This document shows positions 11,986 to 23,800 of a stretch of DNA of 64,000 bases, piece by piece. The DNA comes from Hortaea werneckii. Taxonomy: Eukaryota; Ascomycota; Dothideomycetes; Mycosphaerellales; Teratosphaeriaceae. The DNA lies in the NCBI GenBank assembly GCA_037044905.1, contig JBAOKB010000126.1, positions 248,001-312,000 of the forward strand. The letters are read 5' to 3'. Position numbers and translations under genes: made by a program. Below the pieces are notes generated by a model, which saw only the letters and a program-made list of their open reading frames with translations, was not told where the DNA came from and did no database searches. Position 1 is the first letter of the stretch. Every line of letters begins with the position of its first letter.

Positions 11986-12025
11986 GAAAAAATCACTGTC
12001 GCACCTCCGGATTCCGCGCCCCCAC
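11986..12025 (+). repeat. Left terminal inverted repeat
   Basis: The repeat starts GAAAAAATCACTGTCGCACC and is matched by the reverse complement of 27348-27387 at 38 of 40 positions. Both mismatches are transitions (G/A and C/T), as RIP would give. CpA and TpG still occur in it, so the heavy mutation starts just inside. Confidence 0.9.
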
Positions 12026-12094
12026 CAAAATCTAGTAAGGGGATAGAATACTACCTATACAATAGTGTTTATATCGCTTATAAAGCTTTAAATT

Positions 12095-12124
12095 TACTAT
12101 ATAGCTAATTTTAAGGTATTGTTA
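12095..12124 (+). repeat. Subterminal inverted repeat, left copy
   Basis: Thirty bases, TACTATATAGCTAATTTTAA followed by GGTATTGTTA, match the reverse complement of 27237-27266 with two transition differences. The copies lie about 110 and 120 bases in from the ends, so the inverted ends of the element were originally longer than 40 bases and have decayed. Confidence 0.7.
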
Positions 12125-12199
12125 GTTTTATTAGCTTTATACTAGCTTTAAAATAGTTGCTAGTAGTAGTAGTAGTAGTAATAGCGCCCTAGGTAGACC

Positions 12200-13160
12200 C
12201 TTACGTAACTAAGCTAGCTCGCTAATATTTTAAATATACTAATAAAGCGCTAGTAGCTATTACGTTATAGCTTAGTATTACTAAAAGGACTATCGAGTAG
12301 TAGAGGCTTAATTTTAAGGTATATAGTAGTGCCTATCTACTAGATTACGGCTACTATAGCTAGCCTTATACTCTTACTATAGAGTAAGCTTAGTAGTTAA
12401 TAACCTATCTCGATAAGCGACTAAGCGCCTATTATAATAAACTCGTACTAGCTATATAGGATCGATTTAGTATTAAGGTATATAGAAGGACTATTAGTAA
12501 CATAATTAAGAGCTTTAGATAGACCTATAAGGTAGCAAAACAAAGGGCTAGAGCGTAGAGTTAGCTACTAAGAGCTTTATAGCAAGAAAAGCAATTAAAC
12601 TAGTACTAGTGCTAGCTTATCTTTTATAATAAGAGCTTAGTAAACCTTAAGACTAGCTAGAAGAAATATATATAGTTACTAAGAGGTAGTAAAGCTAAAG
12701 AATATTAAGGTACGAAGAAGGGTAGCTAGTATTCTATTCTACTAGCACTTATAATTAATAGATACCTACTAGGAGGTACTCTTATTATTAAGGGCTCTAT
12801 TAAGTAAGATATATATCTATTCTAGCTATAGTATACTATATTACTACTACTTACGCCTAGCTATTATATTCTCGTTATAGATAATTACTTAATATACTAT
12901 AGAAATAATATAAAACTACTCTATAAGAGATTTAGTATCTAGCTCGAATATTTACCCCCTTATTTACTAGATCTAAATCTAATTAAGACGACTTTCTATA
13001 TACTTAAGTTATAGATCTACTAGTATATAGAGTCTTTCGAAGCCGACTATAGTAATTTTTATATATTCTTATCGGTAGGTATTAAGTAGTTTATTTATAA
13101 AGATTATATAGAATATTATAGGTATAGTAGATATATATATAAGAAGGTAGAGTAGTCGAA
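12200..13160 (+). pseudogene. RIP-inactivated Tc1/mariner-type DDE transposase
   Basis: One plus-strand frame reads as a decayed transposase once the many TAG/TAA codons are seen as mutated Gln/Trp codons. Landmarks are VIDN at about 12874-12885 (second catalytic Asp) and LEYLPPY followed by DLN at 12943-12980, the well-known YLPPYSPDLNPIE block of Tc1/mariner and related DDE enzymes with Ser and Pro codons turned to Leu by CpA to TpA change. Upstream, a basic helix-turn-helix-like region (RRTISNIIKSF) is visible near 12480-12515. It is dead: dozens of stops. Borders are approximate. Confidence 0.75.
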
Positions 13161-13249
13161 GTAAGTAGTATAGTAAATATAGTCGACTAACTAGTAGCGG
13201 CTAGTACTTATAAAGTTAAAGTATAGTATAGCTCTACTTTTAACTTAAG

Positions 13250-14182
13250 TATACTATATAATTAAATATAGATAGATAGTAAGTAGTAGTCTATTCGCGT
13301 ACTACTCTACAAACTATAAGCTTTAGTGCTATTTGTAAGCCTTTATAAATACCTCTATAAAGTAGCGCTTCCCCTTTATAGTATATATCCCTATATACCT
13401 CTAACTAGCGAGGGTCTAATCTATATATAAAACAAAATAGGGTTATACCTATACTATTATATAGTATATTATTATATATAAATTTAGTAAAAGGTAGCGC
13501 TTATAGCTACTTTATAAGGTATTTACTATAGAACGCTTATAGGTATAGTTCGAGTATTTAGTTTTACCGCTCTATCTACCTATCTATTTAGGGGTAGTAT
13601 ATAGTACTTAGCCTATATATTATCTAGTATTAGAAACATATTTCTATCTAGAATACTAATATAAATAGTATTCCTTAGTTACTAATAATTCCCTTAGAGA
13701 AACTAAATTTTATAATAATGTTATAGAGAAAGGCTTTAGTAAAGTCTAATACTTTCTAATCCTCTTATATAGGGATATAGACTAATATCTTCGATAATCT
13801 ATATATAATTACAAGTATCGAGTTATATATAATTCCTATATATTTTATAGGAGGTAGGGCTATAATTAAATCTAAGCTTACCTCCTTAAAGATACTCTAT
13901 AGGATTAGTAGTAATATTAATTCCCTAAATAGGAGTTGTCTTAGGGCTTTCGTTCTTTAGTATATTGTATATGTCTTAATATAGCTACGTATATCGCTAT
14001 CTATCTTAGGCTAGTATATCGTATAGTAGATTAGGTTTACTATTTTAGTAATACTAAAGTATCCTACTAGAATAGAATTGTAGTACGAGGAGATAATCTC
14101 TTATTATACTATAGCGTTATTTAGGATATATAGTCTTCTATTATAATATAATAGGTCTTTCTTATCGAACCTCTAAGGTTAA
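13250..14182 (-). pseudogene. Ty3/gypsy element 2, integrase part (split by element 1)
   Basis: Read on the minus strand, this is the integrase core of a gypsy polyprotein: the spaced SLDLI and SILVIIYRLSK blocks, then FTKAFLYNIIIKFSFSKGII followed by SN and the remains of an F-S/T-S-F motif near 13,660-13,740. Stops are mostly TAG/TAA at Gln/Trp positions. The reading continues on the other side of element 1 at 20,876, where the RNase H end lies. Element 1 therefore inserted between the RNase H and integrase regions. Confidence 0.75.
14178..14182. repeat. Target-site duplication of element 1, left copy (GTTAA)
   Basis: GTTAA immediately precedes the 5' LTR and recurs immediately after the 3' LTR at 20871-20875, the 5-base duplication expected for Ty3/gypsy integration. 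Confidence 0.85.
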
Positions 14183-14411
14183 TATTATAAACCCGCCTAA
14201 AGGATATATATAATACCTAGACCTATATATAGCCTACCCTAATCTAGGCTAGCCTAGTATGTCTTAGTATATATTAGTACCTTATAGCGTATATAGAATA
14301 TATATATATATTACTCCTATACCTTTCTCTCTCTTCCTCTAGTAGTAATTTAAGTAGTTATATTTTAGGCTATACTATATAATAGTTTTTACTCTACTAC
14401 TATTCCTAATA
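14183..14411 (+). repeat. 5' LTR of element 1
   Basis: 229 bases aligning end to end with 20642-20870 without a gap. By hand I count about two dozen differences, all transitions. Confidence 0.9.
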
Positions 14412-14639
14412 TATAAATTATTCCCCTTTAGTATAATAATTACTATTATATACTATAGTCTCTACTTAATTAGGGAGCTATATAGCTAACTTACTACCTA
14501 GCCTAATAGACCCTATACTAGGCCTAATAGCACCCTTAATAGAAGTACTCGAACTATCTTTTTTAGCCCTAGCCTAGAATATACTAGAACTAGACCTACT
14601 AGCCTTAGAATTAGTTAGAGAGGAATAGAGAGCTTATAT

Positions 14640-15640
14640 CCTTAAACTATAGGTCTAGTCTACTCGTACTAAAAAAGAACTATAGCGGCTTGCTATAGCC
14701 TAGCCTATTTATCTAAGGTCTAATTTAGACTCTTCTACTAATTCCCTAAGACATAGTAGCTTACTAAAAGATAAGGACCCCCTAGTTTTCGAAGGTAAGA
14801 CTAGAAATAACTATAATAACTAGATCCGAGCTTTAGAATACTAGTTTAGGAAGTATAAGGGTTTCTATAAGTAAGAGGACCTAATAATCGATTATATAGC
14901 AATGTTTATAGGTAAGCTTTAGAATAACTATTAGAACTATTATATAGTCTAGCTAGAGTATACTACTCTAACCTAGGTTATAATAAAGTAGGTTATACTA
15001 GATTCTATAGGTATAGAGTAGGAATATTAATAAAGAGCGACTTATAACCTTAAGAATATTAAATAAGGAGGCCGTAGTCTAACTAAGCTACTCGAATTTA
15101 TAAAAAAATAGTAGGCTAAGATAGGAGAGGATAGAGAAGAGTAGATAATCTCTACTTTTATTAAAGTACTTAATACTAGCCTTTAATATAGCGTACTTAC
15201 TAACTAGATACTTGCTACTACCTTAAAAGAGGTAGAAGACTAAGCTAACCTAGTATACTATTTAGCTAATAAATTTAAAATAGATTAGAGAGAGCTAGAA
15301 TAGGGCTAGAATTATAAGAGGCCTAATATAATAGGCCCTCCTTCCTCTCTCTAAGAGAATAATACTATCTAATAGTCTAGCGTAGTTAATAGAGAGCTAA
15401 GTAAGGCCTCTAGAGTACCTAAAGATCTCGCTACGTACTAGGGCTACTAATAGGTAGGGTATCTAAAGCGAGACTACCCTAACCCTTACCTATAGCTAGA
15501 AGATTTAGGAAAAGATAAGGGCTACCTATACTAGTTATTAGAATAGGTAGCTATATCTACTATACTAATAAATAACGCTACCTTATAGAGCTAGGTACTT
15601 ATAATAGGCTAAGCATATTAAAACTAATAATAGTTAGGCT
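14640..15640 (+). pseudogene. gag remains of element 1
   Basis: A plus-strand frame around 14,780-15,560 reads as a gypsy capsid region: DPLVFEGKTRNNYNN, then segments such as EFRKYKGFYK-like FRKYKGFYK and LLEFIKK. Stops are TAG/TAA at places where Gln or Trp is expected. No zinc knuckle could be traced with confidence. Confidence 0.65.
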
Positions 15641-18600
15641 AAAGCTATAGAATCTAGTAGAGACTAGAATAGTCTAGGCGCTAATCGATTTAAGTATAGA
15701 TAATAGCTTTATTAGGTAGATATTAGCTAAGGAGATAGGCTTAGAACCTATAGAGCCTCTAAAGGTATAATATACTACTCTAAATAGCTAGTCCCTCCTA
15801 GTAATAGAAGAATACTATATACTAGTAAGAATATATAATAGAGTAGGCTAACTCTATAGAGGTATAGTTAGGCTTAAGATAGGAGATGTATATAGATATA
15901 ATATTATCCTTAGTATAGACTAGCTAGAATAGTAGAACCTAGCTATTAACTTCTAGGCGAAATCTCTTTAATAGAGGTCTAGTAAGAATAAGCCCTAATA
16001 TACTATAGAGCTTATAGACCCTAAACGATTTAGTCTAGCTACCTATAGTACTATAGATAGCGCCTATAGTATTCTAGGCTATATTATAACTAGTCTATAT
16101 TAAAAAGGATAAAAGGTAGCTAGGATAGCCTAGATAGGGCTATATCCTATCTACGCTAATAACTATAATATATTTTTAGAGGAGGGCGTAGCCTAACTAC
16201 TAGAATATAGCGTATAGGATATATTAATCGACTTAGAGAAGGGCAAGTTACCTCCTTTTAGTCTTCTATATCCTCTATTTTAGGCTAAACTCGCTATTCT
16301 ATAGGAGTACCTTAATAAATAATTAGTAAGGGGCGCAATTCGCCTCTCTATATCTTCTACTAGTGTACCTATCCTTTTTATATAAAAAAAGGATAGTATA
16401 TTATAGTTATATATAGACTATCGCAGCCTTAATACTATAATAGTAAAGAATTATTACCTACTACCTTTTATTTAAGAGTTTCTAGACTAACTCTTTAGAG
16501 GACATATATTTACTAAGCTAAATATATAAAATAGCTTTAACTAGATTTATATTAAGGAAGGAGATAAGTAGAAAATAGTATTTCGTACTAGATACGGCTA
16601 TTTTAAATATACTATTATACCTTTTAGTATAGCTAATATACCTACCTCGTTCTAGGCATTTATAAATATAGTACTCTTAGGTCTACTAGACCTTACCTAT
16701 ATAGTCTACCTCGATAATATCCTTATCTTTTTAGAGAACAAGGATAATTATATTAGATATATTAAAAAGGTACTAAGACGCCTTAGAAAGTACTAGATAT
16801 ACACTAAGCTATCTAAATACGAGTTTTATAAGGATAGTATATAATATCTAGGCTATATTATAGGGAAGGATAGGGTCTAGATAAACCTAGATAAGGCCTA
16901 GGTAGTAGTAGAATAGCCTATACTAGAAAATATATATAATATTAGAGTTTTTATTAGCTTTATAAATTATTATAGGTGTTTTATTAAGCGATTCTCTTAT
17001 CTTACTACCCCCTTAAATAGATATATAAAGAGGAGTAGTCTAAATAGGCGTAGAGAGGAGAGGTCTAAACTAGCTCTAGACTAAGCCGCTTAAGACGCCT
17101 TCTATAACCTTAAGGAGGCGTTTATAAATATACTAATACTATACTATTTTAACTCTAAAAAATGTATCTATGTAGAGACTAATATATCTAGCTACGCAAT
17201 CTCTAGTATTCTATACTAACCTAGAGAATTCGAGGGTAAGATATAATAGTATTCTATAGCCTTCTTCTCTAAAAAAATAACTAATATAGAGTATAACTAT
17301 AATATATATAATAGAGAGTTACTAGCTATCGTCGCGTCGTTTAAATACTTCTAGTATTACTTTAAAAGTATATTATACTAAATAGAGCTACTTAGTAACT
17401 ATACTAATCTATAATACTTTATAATAACTAAAACTCTATCTTATAGGTAGGTATAGTAGATAGAATAGCTTATAGCTATAAACTTTAAAGTAATATATTA
17501 GGTAGGATATATAAATAGAGTAGCCGACGCCCTAAATAGATGCCCTAATTACTAAAAAAAGGACTATTTAGGTACGAGGGTTACTAATAATAAAGTAGAA
17601 GCCTCGCTACATATTATATAAGGCTATTTTAAAGGTTATCCTACTAAGATACCCTAGAATAGACTAGAAGGTAGTACGTACTATATATCTACTATTAGAT
17701 AAGGTACTAATCTCGAAGCCTATATTAGGAGTACTTATAAAGCTAATAGCTACATCTCTAAGATTAAAACTATATACTATAACAAGCTAATACCTAACTA
17801 GGCTCGCTATTAGAGTTTTAAAGGAGGCCTAGCCTAGTACAAAGATCGCCTATATATATCGCCTAGGCTAGAGAGGCTTAGAGTACTCTAGAACTACTAT
17901 AATAACTCTATAAGCGGCTATTTTAGTATAGGACAGACCTTCGAGCTAATATTTAAAAGCTTCTACTAGCTAAAGATATACTAGTATATAAAGGACTATG
18001 TCTATTTCTACTAGGTATATAGTAGAGCTAAGCTAAGAAGACATCTACTCTATAGACTATTAGTATTAGAATCTGCCTCTAAGAGCCTATAGAAAGATCT
18101 TATATTAAATTTTATTATAGATCTACCTCTTAGTAGATATTTAGATAGAGTCTATAATTTAATATTTGTAGTAGTAGATAGATATACTAAAATAGCCTAT
18201 TATATACTATGTTATAAGAATATTACTATAGAATAACTTATAGATATGTTTATAAGGGAGGTCTAGTAGCTATATAGAGACCTAAAGACTATTATATCTA
18301 ACTATAAGCTAATCCTAACCTTAAAGTTCTAAAATATATTCTATTACTACCTTAGCGTATATAGAAAGCTTAGTACTACCTTCTACCTCTAGATAGATAG
18401 TTAAATAGAGAGGTAGAACTAGACCTTTAAATAGTACCTCTATACCTATACTAATTATAAATAAAATAACTAGTATAGGCTACTACCTATAGCTAAGTTT
18501 ATATATAATAATAGCTAGAATATATCTACTAGCGTAACGCCCTTTTAAGCTAATTAAATCTAAGACCTAAGGAGGCTAAATTAGCCTAGAAAGCCCTAGA

Positions 18601-19260
18601 CTAGGGTATACTTAGAGAAGGCTAAATAGCTCGCTAAAGAGATACTAGCTACTTAAAAAAAATTAAAAAAAAGATTATCTAAGATTTGTAGTTATTAAAC
18701 TAAATACTATAATAAGAACTACAAGTATACTAGCTTCTATATTAGCGACTAAGTATACCTATTAGCTAAGAATATTTAGAGTATAAGATTAAGTAAAAAA
18801 CTAGATTATAAGTATCTTAAATTATATTCTATTAAAAAAATACTAGGGAAGGTTAATTACTAGCTAGAACTCCCCGAAGAACTAGTAATATACCCTAACT
18901 TCTATGTATCCCTACTAGAGAAAGCTCCTAAAGGCGCCTTTCTAGGTTATAAGTAGGAAGGTATATAGAGGTATAAAATAAGATATAGAAAAGAATATAA
19001 GGTTAAGGCTATTAAGGGCTAGAAAATAGACGATCTAGGAAATTAGTTATACCTAGTATTATAGAAGGGCTATAGTAATAAGGAAGATAGTTAGACACCT
19101 ACGTTAAATATTAGTAATATAGTAATAAAAATATATTAGAGGTCTATAGGCTAGAATAGTATAGATCTAGCTAAAAAACCTATAATATAACTCTTAGTAT
19201 ATAAGAAGATTAAAAGGAGGCAAAAAAATTAATAAAGTAAATTTTTATTGCTTAGTTTTA
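15640..19260 (+). pseudogene. pol remains of element 1 (protease, RT, RNase H, integrase, chromodomain-like end)
   Basis: The reverse transcriptase is clear: LYIDYRSLNTIIVKNYYLLP near 16,400-16,470 and VYLDNILIF near 16,700-16,730, where YLDN stands for the YLDD active site after a D to N change by G to A. RNase H follows (LFSK-like FFSKKITNIEYNYNIYNREL, about 17,260-17,320). Integrase is at about 17,780-18,560 (LPLSRYLDRVYN, FVVVDRYTKIAYY). A chromodomain-like tail with W-to-stop and KGYSNKED lies near 19,060-19,090. The frame is long and nearly free of indels; damage is almost all nonsense and missense transitions. Confidence 0.85.
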
Positions 19261-19408
19261 TTTAGAGCTTATATAATTAAGACTCTATCTATTCTAGCCT
19301 AAGATAGCCTATCCTAGTCTTAAATTTCCTATCCTATTATATATTTAGTTCCCTAACTAAAATCTACCCTAGTATAGGCTATTCTACTATAATCTATACT
19401 ATCCTAGT

Positions 19409-20590
19409 CTATTATAGTAACTTAATATTATTGTCTTTATTATTAGATACCTTACCTAATAGGTCCCTACTCCTAATTAATATTAAATAGCTACAAATAG
19501 TAGTAACTTCTATAGTCTTCTTCTTATTAGCCTTATCTATATCTTTCTTAATTATATTTAGGGCACTTAATATATAGGTTAAGCGCGACAATAACTTCTC
19601 TACGCGAGCTTCTACCTTCTTAGCCCTATTTATATTAGATTAGATACTATATATAATATACTTACGTTTACTAGGGGTCTAATTAGTTAGTATACGCTAG
19701 AATAGTATAGATAGGGCTAGAATAGACTAGTACTTACCTCTAGTCCCTTTAGTATACTACGAGGGAGCCTAGTAAGGAACTTAGGTCTAAACTTATTCTA
19801 TATCTCTATACCCTTATACCTATTTAGACTATTTAGACCCTTTAATTGCTCTACTTCCTTAAGTTAAGTTAGTAGACATTCTAGGCTAATCTAGCGTAGA
19901 ATAGTATATATACCTTAATCTTACCTAATAATTAGTAGATATATTTATAATACGCCTAAATACTACGTAGACTACTATTATTAGTTATAGACTACTCTAG
20001 GGTCTTAATAAGCTTTAGTATATTATCCTTATACTTTACTAGAATCTATAATAATTAGTATTTCTAGTCTAATCTAGTCTAGACTAGACTATCTACCTAT
20101 ATATAGTCTTAGTTTTTATAGAGCTAATACTTTTTATACTTATAAACTAGGTTCTCTAGGGCTAGAGTTCCTACTATCTAGTAGATATTAGTAGTATCTA
20201 TAATATTTAAGATATTACGGAGGTAGTAGAAGCACGGATTAGTATTCTTTAGGCTATTCTAGACCTTATTAGTATACGCCTACTTATACCTAGCTATAGT
20301 AGTAGATATATTAGATAAACTAGTAATTTAAACTATTATCTAGAGAATTCTAGGCTATATTAGCGTAATCTACCCTAGGTCTACTCTATAATATACTATA
20401 ATTCTCTAAACCTAGCCTATTCTAGTCTAGTTCTAGTCTAATCTAGTCTATTTTAAAAGGCTAGATTTCTTACCTTTTCTAGATATTAATATAGATAGTA
20501 GAGTTAGAATTAGAATAGTAGATAGTTTTAATCTCGTAGTAGCTAAAGTACTACTAGTACCTAGAGTTTACCTATACTACCTTAGGAATC
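19409..20590 (-). pseudogene. Antisense, apparently intron-containing ORF between integrase and 3' LTR of element 1
   Basis: On the minus strand a frame stays almost free of non-RIP stops through KNTNPCFYYLRNILNIIDTT (about 20,255-20,180), then LALENLVYKYKKY and VKYKDNILKLIKTLE, down to a second block RAKKVEARVEKLLSRLTYIL and a double stop near 19,409. Stops are TAG/TAA at likely Gln/Trp codons. A textbook intron lies at 19,737-19,679 (donor GTAAGT, branch ATACTAAC, acceptor TTAG; 59 bases), and others are possible near 19,920 and 20,470. The protein would be Lys/Leu-rich with a coiled-coil look. I recognise no family. It is dead now; whether it was ever a gene is an inference. Confidence 0.45.
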
Positions 20591-20606
20591 TATAGATAGA
20601 TTCTAA

Positions 20607-20638
20607 GGGGGGGGGGGGGGGGGGGGGGGGGGAGGGGG
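20607..20638 (+). promoter_or_regulatory. Polypurine tract of element 1 with 26-G run
   Basis: Twenty-six consecutive G (20607-20632), then A and five more G, end three bases before the 3' LTR. The position is where Ty3/gypsy elements prime plus-strand DNA synthesis. Confidence 0.85.
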
Positions 20639-20641
20639 CAA

Positions 20642-20870
20642 TATTATAAACCTACCTAAAAGATATATATAATACCTAGACCTACGCGTAGCCTACTCTA
20701 ATCTAGGCTAGCCTAGCGCGCCTTAGTATATATTAGCGCCTCGTAGTATATATAGAATATATATATATATTACTTCTATACCTTTCCCTCCTTTCCTCTA
20801 GTAGTAATTTAAGTAGTTGTATTTTAGGCTATACTATACAATAGTTTTTACTCTACTACTATTCCTAATA
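20642..20870 (+). repeat. 3' LTR of element 1
   Basis: Direct copy of 14183-14411, also 229 bases. It keeps more CpG (TACGCGTA where the 5' LTR has TATATATA), so it is the less mutated copy. It is followed by the GTTAA target duplication. Confidence 0.9.
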
Positions 20871-20875
20871 GTTAA
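20871..20875. repeat. Target-site duplication of element 1, right copy (GTTAA)
   Basis: Same 5 bases as 14178-14182, directly abutting the 3' LTR. Confidence 0.85.
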
Positions 20876-23800
20876 TGTCTCCTATAGGAGGTTTATAGGG
20901 TATTTAGCTTCCTCTTTTAGGCGACTAAGTCGTCTAACTATTATAACAAGGTTATAATTAAGAAAAAATTGTCGCTTACGTCTCCTAATATAGTTTCGCT
21001 TATAAGGATTATACGAATTATAAAGTAAGGTGTTTACTATATATATCTAGTATAGCTAGCGTCCCTATCTAACGTATATAGTCTATAGTTTGTAGCTAGT
21101 TTAGCTACTAGTAATTAGCTAGGCATAGTTATAGGTATATTACTTTCTATCTATACTTAGGCAAATATAACTTTAATAACCTATAATATTATATTCCCTT
21201 TAGCTAGCTTTAGTTTATACTAGAGAATCGGTAGTAGACTATTAATAGCTATATTCTCTATCTAATAGTCTAGTCTTCTTAATAGGGTATTAGCTAGGTT
21301 TCGTACCCTAAGACAATAATAAATCTTAAAGTTAAACTAAGCTAGGTATAGGGCCTATCTAGCTTATCTTATATTTAGCTTTTATATAGTATTAATTCCC
21401 TATAGGTTATTATAATCTATAAATACCTTAACCTTATACTTTATACTAGCGAAGTAGTGTCTTTAGTACTTAAAATAGTATATAATTATAAGGAGTTCTT
21501 AGTTATATGTTTTATAGTTTCTTTTAGTAAGTTATATCTTTTAGGATATAAAGGTAATAGGATACTACTTACTATCCTCGAAGAGCTATAAGAGGATTCC
21601 CGACAATCTAAAGTCGGAAGCGTCTATCTTAAGCTTTATTTTTAAATTAGGGTTAAAGTATCTTATTAGTAGTATTAAGGAGAATATTGTCTTTAACTCT
21701 TCGAAAGTCTATTAGGTATTTATAGTCTATTTATAGGGTATATCTCCTTTTAAAAGATCTATTATTAGTATAGTATATTTTATATAGCTTTTAATAAATT
21801 GTTAATAGAAGTTTATAAAACCTAAAAAGGATTAGAGCTCCTTTATATCCTTAGGTAGTAGCTAATTTATAATAGTAGATACCTTCGCTAAATCTACTAT
21901 AACTCTATTGTAGGTAATTATAAACCCTAGGAATTTTACCTCCTTTATAGTAAATATATACTTTTTTAAACTTATAAACAACTCTACTATTTATAGGTAG
22001 TCTAATACCTATCTAATAGCCTTCTAGTATTCCTCGAGGTCTTTACTATAGGTATAGATAAGAATATTATCTAGGTATACTATATATATAGTATCTAAGA
22101 GACTAGCGAGGGATTAGTTAATATACACCTAGAAAGTTATAGGCGTATTTATAAGGCTAAATAGTATTACCTTATATTTAAAATGTCTATATTATGTTTA
22201 GAAGGTAGTCTTCTATTTATCGCTCTCTTAAATTCGAATATAGTAGTAGGCATCCTTTAGATCTAGTATAATAAAATATCTTACTCCTACTAACTAGTCT
22301 AGGGTCTCCTTAATAAAAGGGAGTAGATAATAATCTTTAATTATAATAGAGTTTAATACTCGATAATCTATATATAGTCTTAGCTTACTATTTAGCTTAG
22401 GTATAAATAGTAAGGGAGCTCTAGCTAGGCTAGTACTATATTAAATCTAGCCTCTTACTAGCTTAGTTTCTAGATATTCCCTTAAAACTTTAAGTTTACA
22501 GCTAGAGAGGGAGTATAGAGGACTATAAGCTAGTTCCTTACCCTCCTACAATTTAATAGCGTAGTCTATAGTATAGTATAAGGGTAGTACTATTACTAAA
22601 TTACCGTCGAACATATTAATATAGTCTTAAAGAGGCTTAGGTACCTCTAGAGACTATATTTATATATTTCTAATAAAAATTATAGGGGGTTTAGTAAGTA
22701 TTTAGTACTATACCTATCTAACTAAGTAAATACTCTATAAGGTATCTTACTAAAGAAGGCTCTCTACTAATTCTATAGAGAGTAGATCTAGATCCTTTAT
22801 AGTAATACCCTACCGCTATATTCTAAGGCTATTCTAAATGTCGATACTAAGATACTTAAGGGTATATTATCCTATTAAGATATTTATAGGTCTCTAGTTA
22901 ACCTTGTAGGCTAGGATAGTATACTTCTATATTACCCCTATATAATCTACTATTGTAAGGGGCAATTTATAAGTACTATAGTAGGTAGTATACTAATCCT
23001 ATAACTAGGAGAGGTTTAGGAGAGTAGCCTTAGTAGGTTATAAATTATACTAGGCTATAGTTTAGCGAGAGATAAGGGTTACTTAGGTACCTATATTTAA
23101 CATAGCTTAGACTAGCTATATACTAGTAGGTATTTAGAAGATTACTATATAAGTAATCTCCTTCTTTACTTTAATATTCTATTACCTCTTTATTAGTAAA
23201 GTATTAGTAACGAGGCCTATCCTTTTCCTAGCTTTATTAGTATCTAGTTTAGGTTATTCTAATTATGTTTTAGTTTCTTATAATTCTAAGAGTAGTAACC
23301 TTTCCCTTAGTAGTTATAGTATATAATATCTTATAGATACTACCTAGGTTATTAGTCCTATAACCTTGTAGGTTAGGAGTTTAGCTAGTTATGTCTTAGC
23401 TTTTAAGGGAGTATATAATGTCTCTACGAACCCGTTATAGGCTTAGTCTACTTACTATCTTTTATATTCTTCTTAAAATATATAGCTAGATTATAAAGGT
23501 CTTTATAGTCTTAAGGTACTATATTATAGTTTATAATAGCAATCTATAGGTTCTTCTTAAGGTATAAATAGAAGTAGTATAGCCTCTACTTTAGGGTATA
23601 TAGGTCTAGTTATACTTCTAGTATTTCTATATATATTAGGAATTAGCGAGCTAACTAGCTATTGCGTTATTTTACCTTAGTATATTTCTCGTATATATCG
23701 AGTAGGCATACTACTAGGTTATTAAGGAGGTTTAAAAGAAAGGTAGTAAAGTAAGGCTAGGTTATAGTCTCTCGCTTAATAGGGTTTACTATCTACTAGT

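Larger units (their letters stand above)
14183..20870 (+). mobile_element. Complete Ty3/gypsy chromovirus-type retrotransposon (element 1), RIP-mutated
   Basis: The element is 6,688 bases, with two 229-base LTRs, a GTTAA target duplication, a polypurine tract just before the 3' LTR and gag-pol remains on the plus strand. The pol order protease, reverse transcriptase, RNase H, integrase defines Ty3/gypsy; a chromodomain-like segment after the integrase places it with the chromoviruses. LTR ends are TA...TA where TG...CA is normal, as RIP would produce. It lies inside element 2 and is therefore the younger insertion. It cannot encode protein now. Confidence 0.9.

Noticed and set aside
11752..12108. 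ORF of 118 codons at the island edge
   Set aside because: It runs across the inverted repeat into the RIPed sequence and has no domain.
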